64,000 nucleotides of DNA from Glaciibacter superstes DSM 21135 (GTDB taxonomy: Bacteria; Actinomycetota; Actinomycetes; Actinomycetales; Microbacteriaceae), in assembly GCF_000421145.1 (NCBI RefSeq), contig NZ_ATWH01000002.1, positions 310,001-374,000 on the forward strand, in the 5' to 3' direction. Of this stretch, positions 1 through 8,258 are shown one piece after another (the stretch's first letter is position 1; every line of letters starts with the position of its first letter). A program made the position numbers and the translations under genes. The notes under the pieces were generated by a model, which saw only the letters and a list, made by a program, of their open reading frames with translations, did not search any database and had not been told where the DNA came from.

Positions 1-344
1 GTGTATGGCTGGCCCTTGTTCGCGGCGATCGCGGCGATGATGCCGAATACGATCGCGAGGATCCAGGCGATGATGATGATGAAGATGCCGACGATCACAA
101 TCGACAGGATGCTGCCGACGATGTACGCAATCAGCAGGGTGATCTGGAAGTTGAGTGCCGTGGCCGTGTGCTGGCGGATGAACGGGCCCCTGTCCTTCAA
201 GACGAGGTAACCGATCAGGGCTGGCAGGAAGCCGAACAGAATTCCGCCGATGTGGATGAGCGTCGCCCACAACTTCTCGTCGGACGGGTTCATCGGCGTC
301 GGTGCCTGGTATGGGTTGGCGGGAGGGGGAGTTGCGTCAGACAT
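1..344 (-). CDS. DUF4870 membrane protein, 3' end cut by window edge
   Basis: The frame reads leftwards from an ATG at 342-344 and is still open at position 1. The visible part begins MSDATPPPANPYQAP, a Pro-rich cytoplasmic head. It continues with an LIHIGGILFGFLPALIGYLV membrane segment, a KDRGPFIRQH loop and a long hydrophobic stretch ending in ANKGQPYT. This layout matches DUF4870 proteins, which usually end about eight residues later in YRYPF-type sequence, so little is missing. A second member of the family lies immediately upstream on the same strand, which suggests tandem duplication. The molecular role of the family is unknown; small integral membrane proteins of this type are common in Gram-positive bacteria. 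Confidence 0.85.
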   Translation of the reverse strand, partial: MSDATPPPANPYQAPTPMNPSDEKLWATLIHIGGILFGFLPALIGYLVLKDRGPFIRQHTATALNFQITLLIAYIVGSILSIVIVGIFIIIIAWILAIVFGIIAAIAANKGQPY

Positions 345-462
345 TCAGTCTCCTATTTGTCGGCGCTCGAATTGAGCAGTCGAAATGACGGGTGTCGTGC
401 AGTGACCACAATAGCGGCACCCGTTTGCGGGGCGCGGGATCTGGCGCCACCGCGTTACGTGA

Positions 463-492
463 TGCCTCGCTATTTAATGCCTCGCTATTTAA
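463..492. repeat. 15-bp perfect tandem duplication over a stop codon
   Basis: TGCCTCGCTATTTAA occurs twice head to tail. On the minus strand each copy carries the codons around the TAG stop of the 485-931 gene, so the duplication has copied the end of the gene just beyond its stop. It looks like replication slippage and belongs to the series of short repeats seen through the window. Confidence 0.8.
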
Positions 493-931
493 TGAAGCGG
501 ATGCTGAACGGGTAGCGGTAGTGGTTGCCATCCTTGGCCTGCACGAAGCCGAGGATCGAGAAGATCACGCCGCCGATCCACACCACCCACACCAGCAGGC
601 CGATGAGGGACCCGATGCCGAACGTGACCATCGCGACCAGACCAGTGACAAACCAGATCACCACATAGGCGATGACCAGGGTGATCTGGAAGTTCAACGC
701 CTCCTTCGCCTCCGTCGCGGTGAACCGCCCCCGGTCCTTGAAAACCAGGTAGATGATCAGCGACGGCAGGAAGCTCAGGATCCCGCCCAGGTGGGCGAAC
801 GATGCCCATTGCTTGTCCTGGGCCTCAGTGAGCGGCGCTCCGGCGGCAGGTGCCGCCGGCTGGTATGGCTGCTGGGGTGGTTGCTGGCCCAGATTCGGAT
901 CGCCGGGGGCCTGGGCGTTTGGATCGCTCAT
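485..931 (-). CDS. DUF4870 membrane protein
   Basis: This encodes about 148 residues: a Pro/Gln/Ala-rich cytoplasmic head, then a DUF4870 core (FAHLGGILSFLPSLIIYLVF, FKDRGRFTATEAKEALNFQ, and two further membrane helices) ending in the typical HYRYPFSIRFIK. Three consecutive ATG codons occur at 937, 934 and 931. I chose 931 because it gives about 7 nt from the GAAAGG motif and leaves the usual MSDP start seen in the neighbouring paralog. The protein is probably an inner-membrane protein of unknown function. It shares family, orientation and N-terminal style with the gene at 1-344. Confidence 0.85.
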   Translation of the reverse strand: MSDPNAQAPGDPNLGQQPPQQPYQPAAPAAGAPLTEAQDKQWASFAHLGGILSFLPSLIIYLVFKDRGRFTATEAKEALNFQITLVIAYVVIWFVTGLVAMVTFGIGSLIGLLVWVVWIGGVIFSILGFVQAKDGNHYRYPFSIRFIK

Positions 932-1011
932 CATCATGCCTTTCAGACGGTGGTACTCGGGATCGAGGTGTCGGTATGTGCCTAAGCTACTGCGCCGCCG
1001 GGCCGTAGGCA

Positions 1012-1042
1012 ATGACCCTGATGCCCGATGTCACGATATGAT
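1012..1042 (+). promoter_or_regulatory. probable hrcA promoter
   Basis: ATGACC at 1012-1017 and TATGAT at 1037-1042 are separated by 19 bp and lie directly before the CIRCE operator and hrcA. The -10 is good and the -35 is weak. Confidence 0.5.
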
Positions 1043-1068
1043 TGGCACTCAGTCATTGCGAGTGCTAA
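1042..1068 (+). promoter_or_regulatory. CIRCE operator (HrcA binding site)
   Basis: TTGGCACTC, nine bases, then GAGTGCTAA. This is the canonical CIRCE inverted repeat with one mismatch from TTAGCACTC. It overlaps the expected transcription start of hrcA, so HrcA should repress its own gene and the linked dnaJ. Heat relieves CIRCE/HrcA repression in known systems. Confidence 0.93.
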
Positions 1069-1097
1069 CAACCGGTGAGCAAGGGAGGCGATCGTCG

Positions 1098-2120
1098 ATG
1101 GTGTCTGATCGCAGTCTTGAGGTCTTGCGCGTGATCGTGCAGGACTACGTCGCGTCGCGGGAACCGGTCGGATCGAAATCGATCGTCGATCGTCACGCGT
1201 TCGGTGTCTCTGCCGCAACCATCCGCAATGACATGGCACTTCTCGAAGAGGAAGAGCTGATCGCTGCTCCGCATACGTCGAGTGGGCGCATCCCCACAGA
1301 CAAGGGGTATCGGCTCTTCGTCGACCACCTGGCCGGCATCCGTCCGCTCAGCCAGGCGCAACGTCAGGCCATCGAGACCTTCCTCGGCCAGTCCGCAGAC
1401 CTCGATGAGGTGCTCGCGCGCAGTGTCAGACTGCTTTCTCAGCTGACGCATCAGGTCGCGCTCGTGCAGTACCCTTCCCTGTCGAAGGCGAAGGTGCGCC
1501 ATATCGAGCTGGTGCCGCTGAGCGACACCAGGCTGCTCAGCGTGCTGATCACCGACTCCGGTCATGTCGAACAGCGAGTGATCGACCTGCCGCACACCGT
1601 CGACGATGGCGTGCTCGGCGATGTGCGTGCACGCTTGAACGTCGCCGTCGGTGGGCGCGCGATGGGCGAAGCTGCGGCCGTGCTCCAGCATCCGGACGCA
1701 TTCGGACCGAAGGACCTTCACGAGGTGATCGGTTTGATCGCAGAGAACCTGGTCGACCAGATCGGCGCCAACCGGCAGGAGCGGCTGGTCATGGCGGGAG
1801 CCGCGAACCTGGTGCGAACGGAGGAAGACTTCACCGGAAGTATCTTCCCGGTACTCGAGGCGATCGAGGAACAGGTGGTGCTGTTGCGACTCTTCGGCGA
1901 GATGGCAACAGACCAGCACGGCGTCGCGGTGAGCATCGGCCGAGAGAATGCGCCGTTCGGCCTGGCCGAGACATCAGTTCTGACCAGCGGTTACCTGTCC
2001 AACGGTAGCGACCTGGCCCGGCTGGGAGTGCTCGGGCCGACTCGAATGGACTACTCAAACAACATGGCGGCCGTGCGCGCTGTTGCCAGGTATCTTTCAC
2101 GCCTGCTCGGCGAGAATTGA
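1098..2120 (+). CDS. hrcA: heat-inducible transcription repressor HrcA
   Basis: This is a 340-residue repressor of heat-shock genes that binds CIRCE elements. The N-terminal winged helix-turn-helix (residues about 1-75) contains SREPVGSKSIVDRH and VSAATIRNDMALLEEE followed by SSGRIPTDKGYR, which are hallmarks of HrcA. The remainder is the GAF-like dimerisation domain. The ATG at 1098 sits 9 nt after AAGGGAGG and starts exactly at the family N-terminus; the frame is open further upstream but that part is not conserved. A CIRCE site lies 30 bp upstream, so the gene is probably autoregulated. dnaJ follows about 110 bp downstream, the usual actinobacterial pair. Confidence 0.96.
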   Translation: MVSDRSLEVLRVIVQDYVASREPVGSKSIVDRHAFGVSAATIRNDMALLEEEELIAAPHTSSGRIPTDKGYRLFVDHLAGIRPLSQAQRQAIETFLGQSADLDEVLARSVRLLSQLTHQVALVQYPSLSKAKVRHIELVPLSDTRLLSVLITDSGHVEQRVIDLPHTVDDGVLGDVRARLNVAVGGRAMGEAAAVLQHPDAFGPKDLHEVIGLIAENLVDQIGANRQERLVMAGAANLVRTEEDFTGSIFPVLEAIEEQVVLLRLFGEMATDQHGVAVSIGRENAPFGLAETSVLTSGYLSNGSDLARLGVLGPTRMDYSNNMAAVRAVARYLSRLLGEN

Positions 2121-2131
2121 TCGCCCTGCCC

Positions 2132-2182
2132 CTGACTTATCACGATCACTGACTTATCACCATCACCGACTTATCACCATCA
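2132..2182. repeat. three 17-bp direct repeats between hrcA and dnaJ
   Basis: The unit CTGACTTATCACCATCA occurs three times head to tail at 2132, 2149 and 2166, each copy differing by one base. It is intergenic, and the unit length is not a multiple of three. No function is apparent. Confidence 0.85.
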
Positions 2183-2228
2183 CCGTTTCACACGACTGCA
2201 ACTGTTACAGAACTGAGGAGAGCCACGT

Positions 2229-3335
2229 TTGGCTGACCACTACGAAGTACTCGGCGTTTCCCGCGACGCCACCACAGACGAGATCAAGAAGGCGTACCGC
2301 AAACTGGCTCGCGAGCTACACCCAGATGTCAATCCGGGGGCGGATGCCTCAGAGCGATTCAAGTCGGTCACGCACGCGTACGACGTCCTGAGCGACGCGA
2401 AACAACGGCAGCAATATGACATGGGCGGCCAGAGCGGCGGGTTCGGTGACTCCGGCTTCGGAAACTTCGGTGACATCTTCGAGACCTTCTTCGGCGGAGG
2501 AGCCGGGGGCGCGGGCCGCGGCCCGAAGTCTCGTCGCGAGCGCGGGCAGGACGCCCTCATTCGCGTCGAGGTCGACCTTGACGAGATCATCTTCGGCACC
2601 CACAGGGACATCGAGGTCGACACTGCCATCGTCTGCCAGACCTGCAACGGTTCGTGTTGCCAACCGGGAACGTCGCCCGTCACCTGCGACATCTGCCATG
2701 GCACAGGCAGCGTGCAGCGTGCTGTCCGATCGCTGCTCGGCAACGTGATGACGTCGAGTCCCTGTGGCTCCTGCCGCGGGTACGGCACCATCATCGCAAC
2801 GCCCTGCGTCACCTGCCAGGGTCAGGGTCGCGTGCGGGCACGCCGAACTGTCGCCGTCGACATCCCCGCCGGGGTGGATACCGGTCTTCGCCTGCAGATG
2901 CCGGGAAGCGGCGAGGCCGGACCGGCCGGCGGGCCGAATGGTGACCTCTATCTCGAAATGAAAGTGCGTCACCACGATGTCTTCAGCCGCAACGGCGACG
3001 ACCTGTTGTGCACGCTCGAAGTGCAGATGACAGATGCCATCCTCGGGACCAACGTGACCCTGAAAGCACTCGACGGCGACATCGACGTCGAGCTTCATCC
3101 CGGCACGCAGAGCGCCGAGATCCTGACCATCAAAGATCGAGGAGTGACCAAGTTGCGCGGCAACGGCCGCGGCGACCTGCGGATCGGCGTTCAGGTGGTC
3201 ACTCCCACCAGGCTCGACCACAAGGATCGCGATCTCATCTCCCAGTTCGCTGCCAGGCACAAGGCGCCTGAACCCATACTCGGTCATTTTCAGCAGGGTC
3301 TGTTCGCCAAGCTCCGCGACCGCTTCCTCGGCTGA
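2229..3335 (+). CDS. dnaJ: molecular chaperone DnaJ
   Basis: This is an Hsp40 co-chaperone of 368 residues that stimulates the DnaK ATPase. The J domain carries HPD at residues 31-33. A Gly/Phe-rich linker ([20 protein letters not shown]) follows, then four zinc-binding motifs: [24 protein letters not shown] and CVTCQGQG. The C-terminal substrate-binding domains complete the protein. The first zinc motif has Cys in place of the usual last Gly. The TTG start at 2229 is supported by GAGGAG 8 nt upstream and the [10 protein letters not shown] start. Its position after hrcA marks it as the HrcA-linked DnaJ (often called DnaJ2) and not the dnaK-operon copy. rsmE follows after 8 bp. Confidence 0.96.
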   Translation: MADHYEVLGVSRDATTDEIKKAYRKLARELHPDVNPGADASERFKSVTHAYDVLSDAKQRQQYDMGGQSGGFGDSGFGNFGDIFETFFGGGAGGAGRGPKSRRERGQDALIRVEVDLDEIIFGTHRDIEVDTAIVCQTCNGSCCQPGTSPVTCDICHGTGSVQRAVRSLLGNVMTSSPCGSCRGYGTIIATPCVTCQGQGRVRARRTVAVDIPAGVDTGLRLQMPGSGEAGPAGGPNGDLYLEMKVRHHDVFSRNGDDLLCTLEVQMTDAILGTNVTLKALDGDIDVELHPGTQSAEILTIKDRGVTKLRGNGRGDLRIGVQVVTPTRLDHKDRDLISQFAARHKAPEPILGHFQQGLFAKLRDRFLG

Positions 3336-3343
3336 GCGCTCCC

Positions 3344-4126
3344 ATGGCCCACTTCTTCCTCGATGAGTCGCTTGATCCCGGAGAGTGCACGCCAGGGTCA
3401 ACGGTCAGCATCGGCGGAACCGAGGCCAGGCACGCGGTGACCGTGAGCCGGGTGCGCGAGGGCGAACGACTTCTGATCGGCAACGGCAGCGGGCTGATGG
3501 TTTCGGGCACGGTTGCCGGTGCGGCGGCCACAGAACTGCGGCTGGTTATCACTGAGGCACGCATCGTGCCCGCGCCGTCACGGCGAATCACGCTGGTGCA
3601 GGCTCTGGCAAAGGGTGACCGCGACGAACTCGCCGTGCAGGCGGCGACGGAACTCGGAATCGATGAGGTCGTTCCTTGGTCCGCGTCTCGATCTGTCTCC
3701 CGCTGGGAAGGCGCGAAGCGCATCAAGGGGCGTAACCGCTGGACGAGCATCGTGCGTGAGGCGGCCAAACAGTCGATCCGCGCCTGGCTTCCCAGTGTCG
3801 CTGGATTGGCCACCACCAACGACCTCGCGCGCCGCGCGGCAGGCAGCCGGATGCTGGTGCTCGAGCCGACGGCATCCGTTCGCCTGACCGCGCTGGCGAT
3901 CGATTCGGTGGAGATCGATTCAGTGGAGATCGATTCGGTGGAGATCGATCCGCTCGCGGACTTCTGCCTCGTCGTCGGTCCTGAGGGCGGTATCACCCCG
4001 GCAGAACTCGAAGCGCTGACGGAAGCCGGCGCGCTCGCTGTGCGGCTGGGCGACACGGTTCTGCGTACCTCGACCGCAGGACCGGCCGCGCTGGCCGTGT
4101 TGAACCAGTCGCTCGGCCGCTGGTAG
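3344..4126 (+). CDS. rsmE: 16S rRNA (uracil1498-N3)-methyltransferase RsmE
   Basis: This is a 260-residue SPOUT-class methyltransferase that modifies U1498 of 16S rRNA. The N-terminal PUA-like part contains HFFLDESL and GTEARHAVTVSRVREGE. The C-terminal trefoil-knot part contains QALAKGDRDELAVQAATELG, the KGRNRWTSIVREAAKQS stretch, VVGPEGGITPAE and LGDTVLRTSTAGPAAL, all typical. Between them residues IDSVE are repeated three times through a 15-bp DNA repeat, an insertion in a surface loop just before the final strand. The gene sits 8 bp after dnaJ and is probably co-transcribed with it. Confidence 0.94.
   Translation: MAHFFLDESLDPGECTPGSTVSIGGTEARHAVTVSRVREGERLLIGNGSGLMVSGTVAGAAATELRLVITEARIVPAPSRRITLVQALAKGDRDELAVQAATELGIDEVVPWSASRSVSRWEGAKRIKGRNRWTSIVREAAKQSIRAWLPSVAGLATTNDLARRAAGSRMLVLEPTASVRLTALAIDSVEIDSVEIDSVEIDPLADFCLVVGPEGGITPAELEALTEAGALAVRLGDTVLRTSTAGPAALAVLNQSLGRW
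3901..3945 (+). repeat. three 15-bp repeats inside rsmE
   Basis: CGATTCGGTGGAGAT repeats three times, the middle copy with one change, adding IDSVE units in frame. Confidence 0.9.
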
Positions 4127-4133
4127 GGCCGCT

Positions 4134-4145
4134 TAAGATAGAGGC
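4134..4145 (+). promoter_or_regulatory. leaderless-type -10 box for the HIT gene
   Basis: TAAGAT lies six bases before the ATG at 4146 and there is no Shine-Dalgarno sequence, so a transcript starting at the ATG is likely. This would give the HIT-phoH-ybeY group its own promoter within the operon. Confidence 0.5.
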
Positions 4146-4502
4146 ATGGCTTCCACCGAACCGACAATCTTCGCCCGCATCGCTCTGCGGGAGATCCCGG
4201 CGAGCATCGTCGCTGAAACCGATCGGGTGATTGCGTTCGACGACATCTCCCCGCAGGCTCCGGTGCACGTGATCGTCGCGCCCAAGACACAGGAGTACCG
4301 CAACGTCGTTGAACTGGCGGCCGGAGACCCCGAGCTCCTCGTCGAATTGATCGACGTCGCCCGTGGTGTCGCCGACGAACGCACAGACGGGCAGTTCCGA
4401 TTGGTGTTCAATACCGGAGCAGAGGCCGGTCAGACGGTGTTCCACGTGCACGCACATGTGCTGGGCGGTCACTTGGAAGAGGGCTCGCTTGGCTCAGCTT
4501 GA
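4146..4502 (+). CDS. HIT family (HINT-like) nucleotide hydrolase
   Basis: This is a 118-residue histidine-triad protein, the full length expected for the HINT branch, which hydrolyses nucleoside phosphoramidates and AMP conjugates. The catalytic triad motif FHVHAHVLGG is at residues 99-108 with His100, His102 and His104. FNTGAEAGQTV just before it is the nucleotide-binding segment. A -10-like TAAGAT six bases upstream suggests leaderless expression. Its 3' end overlaps the start of phoH by 14 nt, implying translational coupling. Confidence 0.93.
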   Translation: MASTEPTIFARIALREIPASIVAETDRVIAFDDISPQAPVHVIVAPKTQEYRNVVELAAGDPELLVELIDVARGVADERTDGQFRLVFNTGAEAGQTVFHVHAHVLGGHLEEGSLGSA

Positions 4503-5586
4503 TGCCGGTGGCGGCACCGGAAATTCCGAAGGGGCCGTCGATGTGCGCATCCACATCGATGGAATTGCCATGGTGCGGCTCCTCGGGCCCCAGGACCGGT
4601 TCCTCAGCACGATTGAGAAGCAGTACCCGCTGGTCACTCTGCACGTGCGCGGAAACGAAATCACTCTCAGCGGCCAGGCCGAACAGGTCGAGGCTGTTCG
4701 TCGACTTATCGAGGAATTGCAACTCATGATCAGGGATGGACAGGACTTCGGCGAAGCAGACGTGACGACTTCTGCTCGCATGCTCGGTATTGACAGCACC
4801 CAGAGCCCATCCGAGCTGCTCGGACAGGCGATTCTCAGTTCACGGGGCAAGAGCATCAGGCCGAAGACCATCGGGCAGAAGCAGTACGTCGACGCGATCG
4901 ATGAGAACACCATCGTGTTCGGAATCGGTCCGGCGGGTACCGGAAAGACATATTTGGCCATGGCGAAGGCCGTGCAGGCACTGCAGCGCAAGGAAGTCGA
5001 CCGCATCATCCTGACTCGCCCGGCGGTCGAAGCCGGAGAACGACTGGGATTTCTCCCAGGAACGCTGACCGACAAGATCGATCCGTACCTGCGGCCACTG
5101 TACGACGCACTCAACGAGATGATGGATCCTGAGCTGGTTCCGAAGCTGCTTGCCGCAGGAACGATCGAGGTGGCGCCACTCGCGTACATGCGCGGTCGAA
5201 CCCTCAATTCGTCATTCGTTGTGCTCGACGAAGCACAGAACGCGACGCCGGAACAGATGAAGATGTTCCTGACCAGACTCGGTTTCGGCTCGAAAATGGT
5301 GGTCACCGGCGACATCACCCAGGTTGACCTGCCTGCCGGCACGAGCGGGCTTCGACTGGTGACACGGGTGCTGGAGAACATCGACGACATCCACTTCGCT
5401 CGGCTGACCAGTGCAGACGTCGTGCGGCATTCGCTCGTCGGGCGGATCGTGGATGCTTACACCGAATACGACGAGAAGAAGCAGGCGCAGCGGTTCGAAG
5501 GCGAGCAGGCGCGCGAGTTCGCCAACCGCGCCGAGCGCAGAAACAGTGGTCCGCACGACCGCTTTGTGAAACGGAGACCCAGTTGA
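4489..5586 (+). CDS. phoH: PhoH-like ATPase
   Basis: This encodes 365 residues. An N-terminal KH-like segment (residues about 15-85) precedes the PhoH ATPase domain with Walker A GPAGTGKT at 147-154 and a Walker B region FVVLDEAQN. Later helicase-like motifs include VVTGDITQVDLP. PhoH proteins are cytoplasmic ATPases linked to RNA metabolism; in many bacteria they lie beside ybeY, as here. I chose the TTG at 4489 because GAAGAGG lies 6 nt upstream and it keeps the usual protein length; the longer frame upstream is inside the HIT gene. It overlaps both HIT (14 nt) and ybeY (4 nt). Confidence 0.93.
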   Translation: MAQLDAGGGTGNSEGAVDVRIHIDGIAMVRLLGPQDRFLSTIEKQYPLVTLHVRGNEITLSGQAEQVEAVRRLIEELQLMIRDGQDFGEADVTTSARMLGIDSTQSPSELLGQAILSSRGKSIRPKTIGQKQYVDAIDENTIVFGIGPAGTGKTYLAMAKAVQALQRKEVDRIILTRPAVEAGERLGFLPGTLTDKIDPYLRPLYDALNEMMDPELVPKLLAAGTIEVAPLAYMRGRTLNSSFVVLDEAQNATPEQMKMFLTRLGFGSKMVVTGDITQVDLPAGTSGLRLVTRVLENIDDIHFARLTSADVVRHSLVGRIVDAYTEYDEKKQAQRFEGEQAREFANRAERRNSGPHDRFVKRRPS

Positions 5587-6050
5587 GCATCGAAATCAAC
5601 AATGAGTCGGCCATCCCGGTCGACGAGGCGGCCCTCCTGCGTCTCTCCGCCTTCGCGCTGGACGCCATGCACGTGCACCCAGACGCCGAACTCGCGATCG
5701 TGCTGGTCGATGAAGGCGCCATGGAGCAGCTGCATGTGCAGTGGATGGACGAACCCGGCCCGACCGACGTGCTGAGTTTCCCGATGGACGAGCTCCGCCC
5801 TGGCACGGAAGACGCAGAGACTCCGGCCGGCCTGCTGGGAGACATCGTGCTCTGCCCGCAGGTCGCGCAGGCTCAAGCCGAAACAGCCGGCCACTCGACG
5901 CTCGACGAGCTGTTGCTGTTGACGACCCACGGCATCCTGCACCTTCTCGGATTTGATCACGCCGAACCGAATGAAGAGAAGGAGATGTTCGGTATCCAGC
6001 GTGACATCCTCGTCGGATTTGCCATGCAGGAGAAACGCAGCCGATCATGA
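5583..6050 (+). CDS. ybeY: endoribonuclease YbeY (rRNA maturation factor)
   Basis: This is a 155-residue metalloprotein involved in 16S rRNA 3'-end maturation and ribosome quality control. The zinc-binding signature HGILHLLGFDH is present at residues 116-126 with His116, His120 and His126, followed by E-rich sequence. MDEPGPTDVLSFPMDE is the conserved UPF0054 segment. It starts with TTG overlapping the phoH stop and ends in an ATGA overlap with the next gene. The phoH-ybeY-CBS-era order is the conserved actinobacterial arrangement. Confidence 0.95.
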   Translation: MSIEINNESAIPVDEAALLRLSAFALDAMHVHPDAELAIVLVDEGAMEQLHVQWMDEPGPTDVLSFPMDELRPGTEDAETPAGLLGDIVLCPQVAQAQAETAGHSTLDELLLLTTHGILHLLGFDHAEPNEEKEMFGIQRDILVGFAMQEKRSRS

Positions 6051-7366
6051 TCGTCGGCTGGTTCGTCGGAGTCGCCGTCGCGCTGGTCGCGTTCGGCGGC
6101 CTGATGGCCGCCGTGGATGCTGCGCTGATGGCGCTGTCACGGGCGGACATCGCCGAGCTCGCCGTCGAATCGCGAGCGAAGAAGTCGCTCGAGGCCATCG
6201 CTGCAGACACCGGTGCGCACCTGAACGCGATCAACTTCATGCGGATCATCGCGGAAACCACTGCTGCAGTCCTGGTCACCCTGGTTTTCGCGACCACGAT
6301 CGAGCAGATCTGGCTCGCGTTGCTCTTGTCGGCTCTCATCATGACGGCGGTGTCATTTGTGCTGGTCGGCGCAAGCCCGCGCAGCGTCGGTCGGGCGCAT
6401 CCGGCTACGCTGCTTCGCCTGACCGCGCCCCTCGTGCACTTCCTGCGACTGCTGCTCGGTCCAATCGCCAACGCCCTCGTCGCCCTCGGCAACCGGGTGA
6501 CTCCCGGGCGGGCCAGACTGGTCAGCTTCACTTCTGAAGACCAGCTGCTCAGCATGGTCGACGAGGCCGCGGAACTCGAAGTGCTCGAAGAAGAGGACCG
6601 CGAGCTCATCCACTCGATCTTCGAGTTCAACGAGACAGTGGTGCGCGAGGTCATGGTGCCCCGCACCGACATGGTGACGATCGAAGCGGATTCCACGCTC
6701 GGCGCAGCGATGGGCCTGTTCCTGAGCAAGGGTTTCTCGCGGGTACCCGTGATCGACGGCGAGGTGGACGACGTCATCGGCGTGCTCTACCTGCGCGACG
6801 TGGCCCGGCTGGTCTACGAACGGCCGATCAACGCTGAAGGCCTGACAATCGGTGAACTCGCCCGGCCCGCCCTGTTTGTTCCGGAGTCGAAGAAGGCAGA
6901 TGATCTTCTTCGTCAGATGCAACTGGAGTCGAACCACCTGGCGATGGTCGTCGACGAGTACGGCGGAATCGCTGGCCTTGCTACGCTCGAAGACCTGATC
7001 GAGGAGCTGGTGGGCGACATCTCTGACGAGTACGACCGCGATGTGGTCGAGGTTGAAGACCTCGGTTCCGGTCGATACCGCGTGAGCGCCAGGCTCGCCG
7101 TCGACGAGGTCGGCGAACTCTTCGACCTCGATCTCGATGACGACGATGTCGACTCGATCGGCGGACTCCTGGCGAAGGCGCTCGGACGACTGCCTGTTGC
7201 CGGTTCTGTGGCCAGAGTCAGCGGTCTCATCCTGACAGCAGATCGCACAGAGGGTCGCCGCAAACGGATCAGCACAGTATTGGTTGAACGTGACGAAGCG
7301 CTCATCGATGCCCAATCGGCATTCCTCACCATGCCGGACGACGAAGGAGCCACCAGACGTGACTGA
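6047..7366 (+). CDS. CNNM/CorC-type membrane protein with CBS domains
   Basis: This encodes 439 residues. The first 180 form a DUF21-type transmembrane module with several hydrophobic helices. Next come a conserved linker (EEDRELIHSIFEFNETVVREV then MVPRTDMV) and two CBS domains (residues about 210-330; FSRVPVIDGEVDDVIGVLYL and LAMVVDEYGGIAGLATLEDL). The end is a CorC_HlyC domain. Proteins of this kind are annotated as hemolysin-like but are better understood as magnesium or cobalt handling proteins of the CNNM class. The start ATG overlaps the ybeY stop, and its end overlaps era by 8 nt. Confidence 0.92.
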   Translation: MIVGWFVGVAVALVAFGGLMAAVDAALMALSRADIAELAVESRAKKSLEAIAADTGAHLNAINFMRIIAETTAAVLVTLVFATTIEQIWLALLLSALIMTAVSFVLVGASPRSVGRAHPATLLRLTAPLVHFLRLLLGPIANALVALGNRVTPGRARLVSFTSEDQLLSMVDEAAELEVLEEEDRELIHSIFEFNETVVREVMVPRTDMVTIEADSTLGAAMGLFLSKGFSRVPVIDGEVDDVIGVLYLRDVARLVYERPINAEGLTIGELARPALFVPESKKADDLLRQMQLESNHLAMVVDEYGGIAGLATLEDLIEELVGDISDEYDRDVVEVEDLGSGRYRVSARLAVDEVGELFDLDLDDDDVDSIGGLLAKALGRLPVAGSVARVSGLILTADRTEGRRKRISTVLVERDEALIDAQSAFLTMPDDEGATRRD

Positions 7367-8258
7367 ACAAGAATACCGAGCGGGGTTCGTGTCGTTCGTC
7401 GGCCGTCCGAACGTGGGAAAGTCGACCCTCACCAATGCGTTGGTGGGGGAGAAGGTGGCGATCACCTCATCGAAGCCGCAGACGACGCGGCGTGCCATCA
7501 GGGGCATCGTTCACCAAAAGGACGGCCAGCTGATCCTCGTCGACACACCCGGCATCCACCGGCCGCGCACCCTGCTCGGCGAACGCTTGAACTCGCTGGT
7601 GCAGGCGACACTCGGCGACGTCGACGTGATCGGGCTGTGCATTCCGGCGAATGAGCCGATCGGTCCTGGTGACCGGTTCATCAACGAGCAGCTCGATGAG
7701 TTCCCGCGTGCCAAAAAAGTCGCGATCGTCACCAAGATCGATGCGGCCTCAAAGACGACGGTCGCGGCGCAGTTGCTCGCTGTGTCGCAGTTGCGGGAGT
7801 GGGAGGCGATCGTGCCGATTTCGGCGACCAGCAGCATCCAGCTCGACACGCTGACAGCGCAACTGCTGCGACTTCTTCCTCCGTCGTCTGCGCCGCTGTA
7901 TCCGGCCGATACCGTGACGGACGAGACCCTCGAATCACGAATCTCCGAGTACATTCGCGAGGCTGCGCTCGAGGGAGTCACAGACGAGCTGCCGCACTCG
8001 ATCGCGGTGACGATCGACGACATCATCGAACGCGACGACCAGGACCTGGTCGAGATCTACGCCAACCTCTTCGTTGAGCGAGACAGCCAGAAAGGCATCA
8101 TCATCGGCAAGTCCGGCGGCCGCCTGAAAGATGTCGGAGTGCGCGCCCGCAAACAGATCGAGCCGCTGATCGGAAAACGGGTGTTCCTATCGTTGCGGGT
8201 CAAGGTCGCGAAGGAATGGCAGCGCGATCCCAAGCAGCTTGGCCGGCTCGGCTTCTAG
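7359..8258 (+). CDS. era: GTPase Era
   Basis: This is a 299-residue GTPase that binds 16S rRNA and aids 30S assembly. G1 is GRPNVGKS at residues 15-22, followed by the TTRR switch I region, DTPGIH (G3) and TKID (G4). The C-terminal KH domain contains GIIIGKSGGRLKDVGVRARK. The GTG start at 7359 gives MTEQEYRAGFVSFVG, matching the family; the longer upstream frame lies in the preceding CBS gene. The 3' end meets the convergent ArsR-type gene with a 4-nt overlap. Confidence 0.96.
   Translation: MTEQEYRAGFVSFVGRPNVGKSTLTNALVGEKVAITSSKPQTTRRAIRGIVHQKDGQLILVDTPGIHRPRTLLGERLNSLVQATLGDVDVIGLCIPANEPIGPGDRFINEQLDEFPRAKKVAIVTKIDAASKTTVAAQLLAVSQLREWEAIVPISATSSIQLDTLTAQLLRLLPPSSAPLYPADTVTDETLESRISEYIREAALEGVTDELPHSIAVTIDDIIERDDQDLVEIYANLFVERDSQKGIIIGKSGGRLKDVGVRARKQIEPLIGKRVFLSLRVKVAKEWQRDPKQLGRLGF

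Noticed and set aside
1065-1919. Long open frame on the minus strand opposite hrcA
   Set aside because: High-GC antisense shadow with no domain; hrcA on the plus strand has full family features. The same applies to the long antisense frames opposite dnaJ, leuA, dnaG and aceE.
2132-2182. Possible CRISPR-like array
   Set aside because: The three 17-bp units are contiguous with no spacers and no cas genes lie nearby; it is a simple tandem repeat.
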